Assembly (NCBI RefSeq): GCF_030913365.1
Contig: NZ_CP133160.1
Coordinates: forward strand, 4,254,001 to 4,318,000
Source: Stenotrophomonas sp. 24(2023)
Lineage (GTDB): Bacteria > Pseudomonadota > Gammaproteobacteria > Xanthomonadales > Xanthomonadaceae
DNA length: 64,000 nucleotides
Direction of reading: 5' to 3'
In this document: piece after piece, positions 35,401-43,598 of the stretch
Layout: each line of letters begins with the position of its first letter
Numbering within the stretch: position 1 is the stretch's first letter
The notes under the pieces: generated by a model
What the model was told of the DNA's origin: nothing
Seen by the model: only the letters and a program-made list of their open reading frames with translations
Databases searched by the model: none
Translations under genes and position numbers: made by a program

Positions 35401-35503
35401 GCACCGGCAGCTGCTGGAAGCTGCGCAGCCCGCCCAGCACCAGCAGCACGAACAGCAGCACCACCGCGAACGGGTGGCGCAGCGACCAGGTCGCCAGGCT
35501 CAC
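32456..35503 (-). CDS. RND multidrug efflux permease (HAE1 type)
   Basis: A 1015-residue inner-membrane RND pump with the usual two repeats of six helices and periplasmic porter loops. The helix-4 proton-relay pair is in GILVDDAIVEVENI. Starting motif QDYPDIELPTVQVT fits HAE1 drug pumps, not metal RND pumps. It overlaps its adaptor by four bases; no outer-membrane channel gene is adjacent, so it may use a TolC-type channel encoded elsewhere. The probable regulator is the nearby two-component system through a shared direct-repeat box. Confidence 0.93.
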   Translation of the reverse strand: MSLATWSLRHPFAVVLLFVLLVLGGLRSFQQLPVQDYPDIELPTVQVTLAQPGAVPSQLESEVARKVEDALSTLPSLKHLRTSIRDGVVSIRVEFELGKSLSDALIEAKDAVDRTRADLPSDLLPPTVSAVHVSVSPVLTYALSSPAMDEAALSWFIDDALTRRLRRIPGVEAVGRVGGVDREIEVEVDPARLSALGVTVADVSRALRLNQQQSSGGRSELGGGQQAVRVIALAARAEEVAALPVALADGRELRLDEVARVRDGHALRTRAATLDGAAVIGVEIFRARDRDQLALAAGVAAAMQQLVREHPGLRATEVVNRVDYTHEQYRGSMQMLWEGALLAVLVVWWFLRDWRATLVAAAALPLSILPTFIGMQWLGYSLNTLTLLALAVIVGILVDDAIVEVENIQRHRVGGKPIREVTEAAVNEIALAVLATTLTLVVVFLPTALMSGTAGLFFRQFGWTTVIAVLASLLVARLVTPLLAVALLRDAPLQMHGNEEGRWMRAYLRLADAALRRPLRTLLLALGTVVGSLLLATQLPAGLVPAADRGYTSVQLELPPGGSLQATLARAEQARRAIAGLAGVRGVYIAAGAAPAGPDGGARADPGRASLAVLLVPAAERPSQQQIEARIRQALQAVPGARFAVGAGALGERLELILASDSPTALAHAASSVMRGMRGIAGLSNVRTTAGPDRPEMVVRPRAAAAAEQGLTAAALGETIRIASSGDFSAALPRLSLEQRQLDVRVRLPRALLAEDSTLGNLQVRGRAGLLPLANVADIALESGPAQVDRYDRVRQVTLVADLGGVPLGRALAQVRALPAVQALPASVGLLQSGDAEWAGELAASFGWAMLLAVVCVYGVLVLLLGNLAQPLTILTAIPLSACGAVVALVVAGAQLDIPSMLGVVMLMGIVSKNAILLVEHASTAMRAGLGSREALLDACRTRARPILMTSVAMVAGMLPIAVGIGADASFRQPMAVAVIGGLLSSTVLSLLVVPVAYQAMQAAAARLARWRGRA

Positions 35504-36678
35504 GGCAGGCCGCCCTTGGCCACGCCTGCCGGCAGGACCGCGCTGCGTACCCGGTCACCATCGGCGAGGAACCCCGCACCGGCCACCGCCACCGATTCGC
35601 CCACGGCCAGGCCCTGCACGATCTCGACGCGCTCGCCGCGGTGGCGCCCGGTCTGCACGCGGCGCTGCACCGCCGCCAACGTATCCCCCGCGGCATCGCC
35701 GGCAGCCTGGACCACGAACACCTGCGGCCGGCCGTCACGGATCACCACCGCCTCGGCGGGCACCGACACCGCCTGCACCTGCCCACCGAGCAGGCGCCCG
35801 CTGGCATACATGCCAGCGCGGGCGCTGCCGGCATTGTCCAGCTGCACATGCACCACCTGCAGGCGGCGGCTGCTGTCCAGCGCCGGTGCCAGCAGGCGCA
35901 CGTGGCCTTCGGCCTGGCTGCCATCGGGCAGTGCCAGGACCGCACGCTGACCGACCCGCAGGCGCGTGGCCTGAGCGGTGGGCACTTCCGCGCGCCATTC
36001 CAGGGTGTTGTCCACGATCAGGCGGAACAGCGGCTCGCCGCCCACCGGCACCATGCCCAGGCTGGCCAGCCGTGCCGACAGCACGCCGGCCGCCGGGGCA
36101 CGCACCCGCGTATTGGCCAGGGCCACCGCATTGCCCTGCAGCTGCGCCCGGGCCACGCCGACCTGGGCCTGCGCCACGCGCGCGTGGGTCACGCTGGTCT
36201 GGATGTCCTGTTCGCTCAACGCGCCCGCGCTGCGCTGGCGCAGTGCACGCTGTGCATTCTGCGCGGCCTGCTGCGCGCTGGCCTCGGCCTGCTCCAGTGT
36301 CGCCTGCAGTTCGGCCTGGCGCGCACGCAACGGGCGGTCATCCAGTTCGGCCAGCACCTGGCCCTGCACCACCGTGTCGCCGACATCGGCCGGCAGCCGT
36401 GCGATCGACAGGCCGGCCGCTGCTGCTGCCACCACCGCTTCATGCTGTGCGAACACGCTGCCGTCAGCGCGCACTTCGCTGGGCCACCACTGCTGGGTGG
36501 CCGTGGCCAGCGTCACGGTCATCGCCGGCGGTGCCGGCGGCGCACCTGCCGGCGTGCGCCGCAGCGCCACGCCGAGCACCAGGGCCACCGCCACCACCAG
36601 TACGCCGGCCACCAGCAGCAGGCGCCGCCGGCGCACACGCCCACGGGCCGTTGCGGCCACGGAAAGATCGACACCCAC
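35500..36678 (-). CDS. RND periplasmic adaptor (membrane fusion) protein
   Basis: A 392-residue adaptor: an N-terminal anchor helix (about 18-40), a lipoyl half-motif before a coiled-coil hairpin (about 105-170, Gln/Ala/Arg-rich), LPADVGDTVVQGQVLAELD and barrel domains. It bridges the RND pump and an outer-membrane channel. The start is a GTG at 36678 with CGAGG about eight bases upstream, in-frame ATGs being absent. A direct-repeat site at 36745-36761 lies 67 bases upstream. Confidence 0.9.
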   Translation of the reverse strand: MGVDLSVAATARGRVRRRRLLLVAGVLVVAVALVLGVALRRTPAGAPPAPPAMTVTLATATQQWWPSEVRADGSVFAQHEAVVAAAAAGLSIARLPADVGDTVVQGQVLAELDDRPLRARQAELQATLEQAEASAQQAAQNAQRALRQRSAGALSEQDIQTSVTHARVAQAQVGVARAQLQGNAVALANTRVRAPAAGVLSARLASLGMVPVGGEPLFRLIVDNTLEWRAEVPTAQATRLRVGQRAVLALPDGSQAEGHVRLLAPALDSSRRLQVVHVQLDNAGSARAGMYASGRLLGGQVQAVSVPAEAVVIRDGRPQVFVVQAAGDAAGDTLAAVQRRVQTGRHRGERVEIVQGLAVGESVAVAGAGFLADGDRVRSAVLPAGVAKGGLP

Positions 36679-36744
36679 CTGAGTTACCTCGTCCGCTGTG
36701 CGACAGGCCCACGCCCGTCCTGCATGCCAGCATCGCAGCGACTT

Positions 36745-36761
36745 TTTAAGCGGCCTTTAGG
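36745..36761 (-). promoter_or_regulatory. direct-repeat response-regulator box upstream of the RND operon
   Basis: Read on the plus strand it is TTTAAG-N5-TTTAGG, the same pattern (6-N5-6, C/T-TTA-A/G-G halves) as at 39669-39685. Such sites bind PmrA/QseB-like regulators as tandem dimers. It overlaps the stop of the sensor kinase gene and is about 70 bases before the adaptor start. Confidence 0.65.
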
Positions 36762-38121
36762 CCGGCTGCGGAAACACCACGCGCACCCGGAAACCCCGCT
36801 TCTGCGGCCCGCACCCGGTATCGATCGACGCCCCGTGCTGGGCCGCGATACGCGCCACCAGCGCCAGGCCGATGCCACTGCCGCGCACATCCAGCGCCTG
36901 CGGCTGGCGCCGGAAGCGCTCGAACAGGCGCTGATGCTGGGCATCGGGCACGCCGGGGCCATCGTCTTCCACTTCCAGGAAGGCATGCGTCGTGCCCTGC
37001 ACCGCTTCGTTGCCGCAGCGCACCCGCACCCGCGTGCCGACCGGGGTATGCCGCAGCGCGTTGTCCACCAGGTTGCGCAGCAGGATCGACAGCTCGTCCT
37101 GGTCGCCGGATACGCAGGCCCCGTCCACATCGGCATCCAGCCGCCGTCCGCCCAGCGTGGCGGCCATCGCATATTCGTCCACCGTATGCAGCACCACGTC
37201 CTGCAGGGCGCAGGCATGGCGCTCGGGTGCACGGCCGCCGGCATCCAGCCGTGCCAGGTCCAGTAGCTGCTCGCACAGCCGGCTGCTGCGGCGCACGCCC
37301 AGCTGGGCCTTCTCCAGTGCCCGCTGGCGCTGCTCGGCGGTGCCGGCATTCATCGCCACATCCAGCTGGGTCTGCAGCGCCGACAACGGCGTGCGCAGCT
37401 CATGCGCGGCATCGCTGAGAAAATTGCGTTCGGCCTGGATGGCATCATCCAGCTGCCGCAGCACGCCATTGAAGGCGCGCACCATCGGCGCGATCTCGGC
37501 GGGAAGCGCCTGTTCCGGCAACGGGGTGAGGTCGAACGCCGCCCGTGCCGACAGGGCCTGCTGCACGCTGGTGATCGGCCGCAGCGCCACCCGCACCGAC
37601 CACCACATCATCAGGCCGGACAGCACCATGCCGATCGCGGCCAGGCTGACCGCCTTGACCGAGTGCTTCTGGAAATCGGCATCGATCAGCGCGCGGTCGT
37701 TGCCGACCTGCACCTGGTAGCGCCCGCTGCGGTCGGACAGCGCGTACACGCGGAACTCGCGGCCGTGCAGCGGCACGCTGGCAAAGCCCTCGCCGAAGCC
37801 CGCGCGCAACGGCACCTGCGGTGCATTGGCCGACGCGGTCAGCAGGGTACCGTCGCGCCGCCACACCTGCACCACCAGGCCATCCTCGGGCGTCGCGCCA
37901 TCGCGCGCCTGCAGCCGCCCGCCGCCGCCCGGCCAGGCCGGTGCATCGGCCGGCATCGACTGCAGCACGCGCAGCGCCATGGCTTCCAGCTTGCTGTCCC
38001 AGTTGCTGTCCTGGCGGCTGCTGGTGAGTACATACATCACCCCCACCGCCAGCACCCAGGCCAGCAACACCCAGATGGCCAGCGCGCGCAGCATGCGCCC
38101 GCGCAGCGAGAACGGCTTCAT
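36757..38121 (-). CDS. sensor histidine kinase (QseC/PmrB-like)
   Basis: A 454-residue membrane kinase with two helices (about 14-33 and 160-182) flanking a periplasmic sensor, a short HAMP region, DHp with the phospho-His in SDAAHELRTP, and an ATPase domain with N-box LLRNLVDNAL, G1 DDGPGVPD and G2 GSGIGLA. All catalytic motifs are intact. It overlaps its regulator as ATGA. With the regulator it probably senses envelope stress and controls the RND pump and MipA porin on either side. Confidence 0.93.
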   Translation of the reverse strand: MKPFSLRGRMLRALAIWVLLAWVLAVGVMYVLTSSRQDSNWDSKLEAMALRVLQSMPADAPAWPGGGGRLQARDGATPEDGLVVQVWRRDGTLLTASANAPQVPLRAGFGEGFASVPLHGREFRVYALSDRSGRYQVQVGNDRALIDADFQKHSVKAVSLAAIGMVLSGLMMWWSVRVALRPITSVQQALSARAAFDLTPLPEQALPAEIAPMVRAFNGVLRQLDDAIQAERNFLSDAAHELRTPLSALQTQLDVAMNAGTAEQRQRALEKAQLGVRRSSRLCEQLLDLARLDAGGRAPERHACALQDVVLHTVDEYAMAATLGGRRLDADVDGACVSGDQDELSILLRNLVDNALRHTPVGTRVRVRCGNEAVQGTTHAFLEVEDDGPGVPDAQHQRLFERFRRQPQALDVRGSGIGLALVARIAAQHGASIDTGCGPQKRGFRVRVVFPQPA

Positions 38122-38780
38122 GGCACATCCCCCAGCCGGTAGCCCAGGCCATGCTGGGTGACCACGATGCCGTCGCCCAGCTTGCGCCGCAGCTGGTGCA
38201 CGAACACCGCCACCGTGTTGCTCTCCACCCGCAGGTCGTTGCCGTACACATGGCGTTCCAGGGTATCGCGGGCCAGCACCCGCCCCGGGTTCTGCAGCAA
38301 TGCCAGCAGCAGGCGGTACTCGTACAGGCTCAGCGGCACCGGCACGCCATGGCGGGTGACCTGGCGGCGGTGCGGGTCCAGGCAGACCGGGCCACAGCAC
38401 AGCACCGGCGCGAAGCTGCCCTGGCTGCGGCGGACCAGCGCACGCAGCCGCGCATTGAGTTCGTCCAGGTCGAATGGCTTGACCAGGTAGTCATCGGCCC
38501 CCTCATCCAGGCCACGGATGCGGCTGCTCAGCTGCGCGCGGGCGGTGATCAGCAGCACCGGCACCGGGTCGTGGCTGCGGCGCAGCCAGCGCAGCCAGGC
38601 CAGCCCGGATTCCCCGGGCAGGCCGATGTCCAGCAGCACCGCCGCAAAGGCGTGCCCTTCCATGCAGGCGCGCGCCGCTTCCGCGCTGCGCGCATGCTCG
38701 ACCTGCCACCCCAGCTGGCGCGCACCATCACAGATGGCCTCGGCCAGCATCGCATCGTCTTCCACCAGCAGCAGGTTCAC
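38118..38780 (-). CDS. OmpR-type response regulator (QseB/PmrA-like)
   Basis: A 220-residue regulator with receiver (VLLDIGLP phosphoacceptor; KPF with the conserved Lys) and winged-helix domain (RVESNTVAVFVHQLRRKLG). The start is taken at the second of two consecutive GTG codons (38780) because GAGGAG lies six bases upstream; GTG 38783 is the alternative. Its DNA box is probably the direct repeat at 39669-39685 and 36745-36761, which implies autoregulation and control of the efflux pump. Confidence 0.92.
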   Translation of the reverse strand: MNLLLVEDDAMLAEAICDGARQLGWQVEHARSAEAARACMEGHAFAAVLLDIGLPGESGLAWLRWLRRSHDPVPVLLITARAQLSSRIRGLDEGADDYLVKPFDLDELNARLRALVRRSQGSFAPVLCCGPVCLDPHRRQVTRHGVPVPLSLYEYRLLLALLQNPGRVLARDTLERHVYGNDLRVESNTVAVFVHQLRRKLGDGIVVTQHGLGYRLGDVP

Positions 38781-38807
38781 CACACGCTCCTCGACCGCCC
38801 GACGCGG

Positions 38808-39605
38808 TCAGAAATCCACCAGATACCCCAGCGACAGCGTGGTCAGCAGCCGATCATCGACGATCGGGCTGTCACGCAATGCTCCCCCCAGCCGCGTCGC
38901 GGCCAGGTCGAGGCCGATCGACTGGCGGCGGCCGATCCGCCGTTCCAGCCGCAGCCCGGCCCGCCAGAAACCGCTGCTGCCCGGGGCATAGGCCGCACGT
39001 CCGGGGGCGGCTTCCTCCGGGCGCACGCCCATGTAGTAATCCGCATAGTCTGCATCCACCCACCCCGCCTCCACCCGTGGCGTCAGCTGGAACTGCCCCA
39101 GCCGGTACGGGTGGCGCAGCGAAGCCACCACCTGGCGGCCGCCACTGGCACCGCCGACATCGGCCAGTGCTTCCAGCTGCCACTGCGTGCGGCCCAATGC
39201 GCCGCCGACCACCGGCCCGGCCCACAGCCCGGCACGACGGTCGCGCATGCCTGCCAGCACCGGGGAATCGGACGCCTCATAGCCCAGTCCCGGTTCGTAG
39301 CGCAGCCGCGCGCGCAGGTACATCGCATCGCCATCGCGCACCTTCAGGTCCAGCTGCGGGCCGGACACCGCCAGCCAGCGGTTGTCGTAGCGCAGTACCG
39401 GCAGCAGCAGCGTGCGGCGGTCGGCAGCGCGGTACGGCGGCTGCAGACTGGCCACAGCCACCCCCACCGCTCGTGCGGGGGCCGGCGTGTCCTCGGCGCG
39501 GGCCAGCGGCATCGCCAGCAGGGCGACGACCAGCAGCAGCGGACGGGGCAGCAGGCGCGGGCGGCGGCGCCGCAGGGAAGCAAAAGCGTAGGGACGGACC
39601 ATCAT
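38808..39605 (-). CDS. MipA/OmpV family outer-membrane protein
   Basis: A 265-residue predicted outer-membrane barrel. The signal peptide ends near PLARA (residue 37 from MMVRP). LRARLRYEPGLGYEASDS and the C-terminal LSLGYLVDF (terminal Phe) are typical of MipA/OmpV. GAGG just before the ATGs at 39605/39602 supports this start; the upstream GTG is unlikely. First gene of the operon with the two-component system. Homologs bind murein enzymes or act as porins; the role here is unknown. Confidence 0.85.
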   Translation of the reverse strand: MMVRPYAFASLRRRRPRLLPRPLLLVVALLAMPLARAEDTPAPARAVGVAVASLQPPYRAADRRTLLLPVLRYDNRWLAVSGPQLDLKVRDGDAMYLRARLRYEPGLGYEASDSPVLAGMRDRRAGLWAGPVVGGALGRTQWQLEALADVGGASGGRQVVASLRHPYRLGQFQLTPRVEAGWVDADYADYYMGVRPEEAAPGRAAYAPGSSGFWRAGLRLERRIGRRQSIGLDLAATRLGGALRDSPIVDDRLLTTLSLGYLVDF

Positions 39606-39668
39606 CGGTTCCTCGGCGGTTGGTGGCACCGGGCCCTCTGCCCGGCGCCGCGATCATCCCGTCCGTGT

Positions 39669-39685
39669 TTTAGGATCCTCTTAAG
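39669..39685 (-). promoter_or_regulatory. direct-repeat response-regulator box upstream of mipA operon
   Basis: On the plus strand it is TTTAGG-ATCCT-CTTAAG, matching the site at 36745-36761 in half-site, spacing and orientation. It lies about 64 bases upstream of the MipA start. Fits a QseB/PmrA-like binding site and a common regulon. Confidence 0.7.
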
Positions 39686-39700
39686 CCCGGCACCGCCACC

Positions 39701-41125
39701 TCACGCGAACAGGCTGCGCGTCTCCAGGTACTGCTCGATGCCGGCCACCCCGAATTCCCTGCCGATGCCCGATTCCTTCAGGCCACCGATCGGCGCACCG
39801 GCCTCGTCCAGCATGTCGAACACCGCATTGACCATCAGGCTGCCCGCCTCGATGCGTGCCGCCACGGCGCGGCCGCGTTCCGGATCGGCCGTACCGACCC
39901 ACCCCTGCAGGCCATAGGGCGAATCGTTGGCGATGGCAATCGCCTCCTCCTCGTCCGCATAGCCGATGACCGACAGCACCGGCCCGAAGATCTCCTCACG
40001 GGCGATGGTCATGCCGTTGTGCACATCGACGAACACCGTCGGCCGGGTGAACCAACCGGCCTCCAGCCCCGGCGGCGCGCCCAGGCCACCGGCCAGCAGG
40101 GTCGCGCCCTCGTCCAGCCCCGCCTGGATGTATCCCTGCACGCGCGCGTGCTGGGCCTGGCTGACCGCCGGGCCGATCGCGGTACCAGCATCTCCGGGCC
40201 GCCCGCTGCGCCAGGCCGGCAGGTGCCGCAGCAGCGCCTGCTGCGCCTCCTGCAGGCGCGCGCGTGGCACCAGCAGGCGGGAGCCTGCGATGCAGGCCTG
40301 GCCGTTGTTCATGAATGCCGTGGCCAGGGCGAAGGGAATGGCCGTGTCCATGTCCACGTCATCCAGCAGGATATGCGCGGATTTGCCGCCCAGTTCCAGC
40401 GTCAGCCGTTTCAGGGTATCCGCCGCCACCCGCATGATGTGCTTGCCCACCGCCGTGGAGCCGGTGAAGGACACCTTGGCCACCTGCCGGTGCCGCGCCA
40501 GCGCCTCGCCCACGGTATCGCCGCGGCCGTTGACCAGGTTGACCACTCCCGGCGGCAGGCCGGCGGCGTCCACGCATTCCATCAGCAGCCGGGTCTGCTG
40601 GGCACTGAGTTCGCTGGGCTTGATCACCACCGTGCACCCTGCGGCCAGCGCCGGGGCCAGCTTGTTGCAGATCATGAACACCGCCGAGTTCCACGGCGTG
40701 ATCAGCGCGGCCACGCCCACGGCGTGGTTGGTCACCCACGCCTTGCCCATCTGCCGCTCGAACGGCACCTGTGGCAGGGTCGCGGCCATGTTGAGGAAGG
40801 CTTTGGCCGCACCCTGGATCGAGAACCGGCTGTGCCGTTCCACCGCGCCGTACTCCTGCGCGCGCGCCACCACGTGTTCGTCTTCGCGGGCCAGCAGTGC
40901 GGCATGCAACGCACGCAGGTAGCCGGCGCGTTCGTCCAGGCTGCTGCGCGAGAACGCCGGGAACGCCTTCACCGCGGCGGCCACGGCACGCTCGACATCG
41001 GTCGCATCGCCCAGCACCACCTCGGCGACGGTGGCGCCGGTGCTGGGATCCTGCAGGGGCAGGCGCTCCTCGCCGTGCGAAGCAACGAATCGGCCGTCGA
41101 TGTAGTGGCTGTCGATGCACTTCAT
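39701..41125 (-). CDS. aldehyde dehydrogenase family protein
   Basis: A 474-residue aldehyde dehydrogenase, a paralog of 22751-24169. ITPWNSAVF, FTGSTAVGK, ELGGKSA and the nucleophilic Cys in GQACIAGSR are present, with EEIFGPVLSVIGY near the end. It is the last gene of the operon MFS, SDR, aldehyde dehydrogenase (start overlaps the SDR as ATGA), under a divergent AraC regulator. The set suggests uptake and oxidation of an alcohol or aldehyde-derived compound. Confidence 0.92.
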   Translation of the reverse strand: MKCIDSHYIDGRFVASHGEERLPLQDPSTGATVAEVVLGDATDVERAVAAAVKAFPAFSRSSLDERAGYLRALHAALLAREDEHVVARAQEYGAVERHSRFSIQGAAKAFLNMAATLPQVPFERQMGKAWVTNHAVGVAALITPWNSAVFMICNKLAPALAAGCTVVIKPSELSAQQTRLLMECVDAAGLPPGVVNLVNGRGDTVGEALARHRQVAKVSFTGSTAVGKHIMRVAADTLKRLTLELGGKSAHILLDDVDMDTAIPFALATAFMNNGQACIAGSRLLVPRARLQEAQQALLRHLPAWRSGRPGDAGTAIGPAVSQAQHARVQGYIQAGLDEGATLLAGGLGAPPGLEAGWFTRPTVFVDVHNGMTIAREEIFGPVLSVIGYADEEEAIAIANDSPYGLQGWVGTADPERGRAVAARIEAGSLMVNAVFDMLDEAGAPIGGLKESGIGREFGVAGIEQYLETRSLFA

Positions 41126-42147
41126 GCGTTGGCCTCCCGGGCGGCAGATGCCGACGATGACGGCGCCAGCAGCTGTTCACTCAGCCCCCACAGCGCATCG
41201 GCCGTCACCGGGTCCACGGCATAGGCCATCACCCCGCGTGCTTCCAGCGCTTCGGCCATCGGTGCACCTTCATGGCGCGGCAGCATCGCACCGGCAACGT
41301 CCACGTCTTCGCAGTACACGCCGCCGTGATCCTGCAGCTGCGGGCTGGTCGCGCACCACAGCTGGGTGGCGGCGCCCTGCGAGACCGTCTTCAGGCCGCG
41401 CGCAGGGTCCAGGATGGGCGTGCCGTCGGCCTGCATCACCCCGGCGGCCACCAGGTCGGCCGGGTCCAGGTGCTTTTCCAGACCGGTGCCGACAATCGAC
41501 CCCGGGTGCACCGCAAACGCACGGATGCCCTCGCCCGCCTGGCGCCGGTCCAGCGCCACCGCGAACAGGATGTTGGCCGTCTTCGACTGGCCATAGGCCT
41601 GCCAGCGGTCATACGGGCGCTGCAGGAAATGCGGGTCGTGCAGGTGCACCGGCGAGAACCGGTGCCCGCGCGAGGACACCATCACCACCCGCGCGCCCTG
41701 TGCCCGCTGCAGCGCCGGCAGCAGCGCGGTGGTCAGCTGGAAATGGCCCAGGTGGTTGGTGGCGAACTGCGCCTCGTAGCCGCGCGCATCGCGCATCGGC
41801 GGGGTGGCCATGATGCCGGCCGAGTTGACCAGCAGGTGCAGCGGCAGGCCACTGGCCAGCAGGCGGTCGGTGAACGTGGCGATGGAAGCCGGGTCGGCCA
41901 GGTCCATCGGCAGGATCGTGATGTTGCCGACGCCCTCGAGCACGCGCGCCGCACGGGCCGGATCGCGGCTGGGCACCAGCACATGGGCACCGGCCGCCGC
42001 CAGCGCACGCACCGTCGCCGCGCCAAGGCCGGAATAGCCGCCGGTCACCAGCGCACGCTGGCCGTGCAGGCCGATGCCCTGCATCACCTCCTCGCTGGTC
42101 GTGGCCGGGCCGAAGCCGGAGCCGAGGGGAATCTGGGGGGTAGACAT
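41122..42147 (-). CDS. short-chain dehydrogenase/reductase (WWOX/retinol dehydrogenase-like)
   Basis: A 341-residue SDR with TGGYSGLGAATVRAL for NAD(P), NSAGIMATP, and catalytic Ser (MVSSRG) and Tyr-x3-Lys (YGQSKTAN). The C-terminal extension is long compared with a core SDR. Start MSTPQIPLG at 42147 has GGAG ten bases upstream. It lies between the MFS transporter and the aldehyde dehydrogenase, so it probably makes the aldehyde that the next enzyme oxidises. Confidence 0.9.
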   Translation of the reverse strand: MSTPQIPLGSGFGPATTSEEVMQGIGLHGQRALVTGGYSGLGAATVRALAAAGAHVLVPSRDPARAARVLEGVGNITILPMDLADPASIATFTDRLLASGLPLHLLVNSAGIMATPPMRDARGYEAQFATNHLGHFQLTTALLPALQRAQGARVVMVSSRGHRFSPVHLHDPHFLQRPYDRWQAYGQSKTANILFAVALDRRQAGEGIRAFAVHPGSIVGTGLEKHLDPADLVAAGVMQADGTPILDPARGLKTVSQGAATQLWCATSPQLQDHGGVYCEDVDVAGAMLPRHEGAPMAEALEARGVMAYAVDPVTADALWGLSEQLLAPSSSASAAREANA

Positions 42148-42172
42148 GCTGCAGCACTCCATGGGGAAAGAA

Positions 42173-43501
42173 TCAGGCGGTGGCGGCACGGGCACGCGCC
42201 ATCGCCGCGGTCTGGTGGCGACGGCCACGCGACAGCAGCATCGACGCGGACACGCCGAACACCAGGTAGGACAGCGCGATGGTCGGGCCGAGGCCGGCGT
42301 CGCTGGCCAGATGGTCGGCAAACAGCGCCACGGCGCTGGGGCCGACGGCCATGCCGACGGCGTTGTAGGTCATCACATAGGCGGCGGAAATGCGGCCACG
42401 CAGCGGCTCGGGGGTGATGATCTGCAGCGCCGCACCGGACACGCCGGAGAACGGCTGCACGAACTGGATCACCACGAACACGGCAATGGCCATCCACGCC
42501 GCCGTGCCCAGCCAGAAGCCCAGACCACCGACCACCGCCATCGCCACGGTGACCCGGGCGAAATAGCCCAGGTGCGCGTCCGCCTGCCCTGCCGCGTAAC
42601 GGCGGTCCACCCACCAGCCGTTGAAGATGACACCGGCCATGCCCACCGGCACCGCCGCCAGCGCCATCACCAGCCCGACGGTACCCACGTCCATCGTGAA
42701 CTGGCGCATCAGGTAGCTCGGCAGCCATGCCGCTGCACCGAACACGGCGGCCGCATGCAGGCTGAAGCCGAGGAAGTGGTGGCCCAGGAAGGCGCGGTTG
42801 TCGCGCACGAAGCCGCGCAGGGAGACGCTCGCGCTGCCCGGCCCGGGCCGTTCATGTGCTGGTTCGGGCGCCAGGAAGATCAGCAGCGCCGCGACGATGC
42901 CGGGCACGCCGGCGATGACGAACACCCATTGCCATGAGGCCAGCTCGCCCAGCAGCGGTACATGCAGCCCGGCAAAGCGGTCGGCCTCGGCAATCAGCAG
43001 GCCGCCCAGCAGGTAGGAGGCCGCCGCGCCGATCTGCGCGCCTACGCCCAGCACACCGATGGCCAGCGCCAGCCGCTGCGGCGGGAACAGCCGCGCCACC
43101 ATCGACCAGCCGGCCGGCTGCAGCACCGCTTCACCGAAGCCCACCACGCAGCGAGCCACCAGCAGCTCGGTGAATGAACCAGCCAGGCCACAGGCCACGG
43201 TGGCCAGCGACCATACGGTGACACCGGCATAGATCGTCCAGCGCCGCGAGAAGTGGTCCACCAGCCAGCCCATCGGCATGCTGCCGATCAGGAAGAACAC
43301 CGCGAACGCCGGCCCCTGCAGCAGGCCCATGCGCGCATCACTCAGGCCCAGGCTCTGCTTGATCGGGTCGACCATCAGGGCGATCGCATTGCGGTCGATC
43401 GAGGCCAGCACCGCCAGCAGCAACAGGATGGCCACGGTCAGCCAGGCGCGCCATTCCGGCGCGGGTGCAACAGCGGGGCGTGGGGACGGCGCGATAGACA
43501 A
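42173..43501 (-). CDS. MFS transporter (12 TM)
   Basis: A 442-residue 12-helix major-facilitator transporter. The signature MGWLVDHFSRRWTIYAG is the helix 2-3 motif A, and VVGFGEAVLQPAGWSM is in helix 4. The likely start is a TTG at 43501: AGGAG is exactly six bases upstream, whereas the TTG at 43516 has no ribosome site. No in-frame ATG precedes the first helix. It heads the SDR/aldehyde dehydrogenase operon and should import the substrate. Confidence 0.87.
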   Translation of the reverse strand: MSIAPSPRPAVAPAPEWRAWLTVAILLLLAVLASIDRNAIALMVDPIKQSLGLSDARMGLLQGPAFAVFFLIGSMPMGWLVDHFSRRWTIYAGVTVWSLATVACGLAGSFTELLVARCVVGFGEAVLQPAGWSMVARLFPPQRLALAIGVLGVGAQIGAAASYLLGGLLIAEADRFAGLHVPLLGELASWQWVFVIAGVPGIVAALLIFLAPEPAHERPGPGSASVSLRGFVRDNRAFLGHHFLGFSLHAAAVFGAAAWLPSYLMRQFTMDVGTVGLVMALAAVPVGMAGVIFNGWWVDRRYAAGQADAHLGYFARVTVAMAVVGGLGFWLGTAAWMAIAVFVVIQFVQPFSGVSGAALQIITPEPLRGRISAAYVMTYNAVGMAVGPSAVALFADHLASDAGLGPTIALSYLVFGVSASMLLSRGRRHQTAAMARARAATA

Positions 43502-43586
43502 GGGCAACTCCTGCAACCGGTGAATGCCTCCAGACTAGGCGGGGCGTTCTGGATTGCGAATGCTTGTGAGTGCGGAATACCTGCGC

Positions 43587-43592
43587 CATAGT
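43587..43592 (+). promoter_or_regulatory. -10 element for leaderless AraC transcript
   Basis: CATAGT lies six bases before the ATG at 43599, the same spacing as at 5044, and no ribosome-binding site is present. This supports the shorter AraC start. Confidence 0.5.
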
Positions 43593-43598
43593 CCACGC

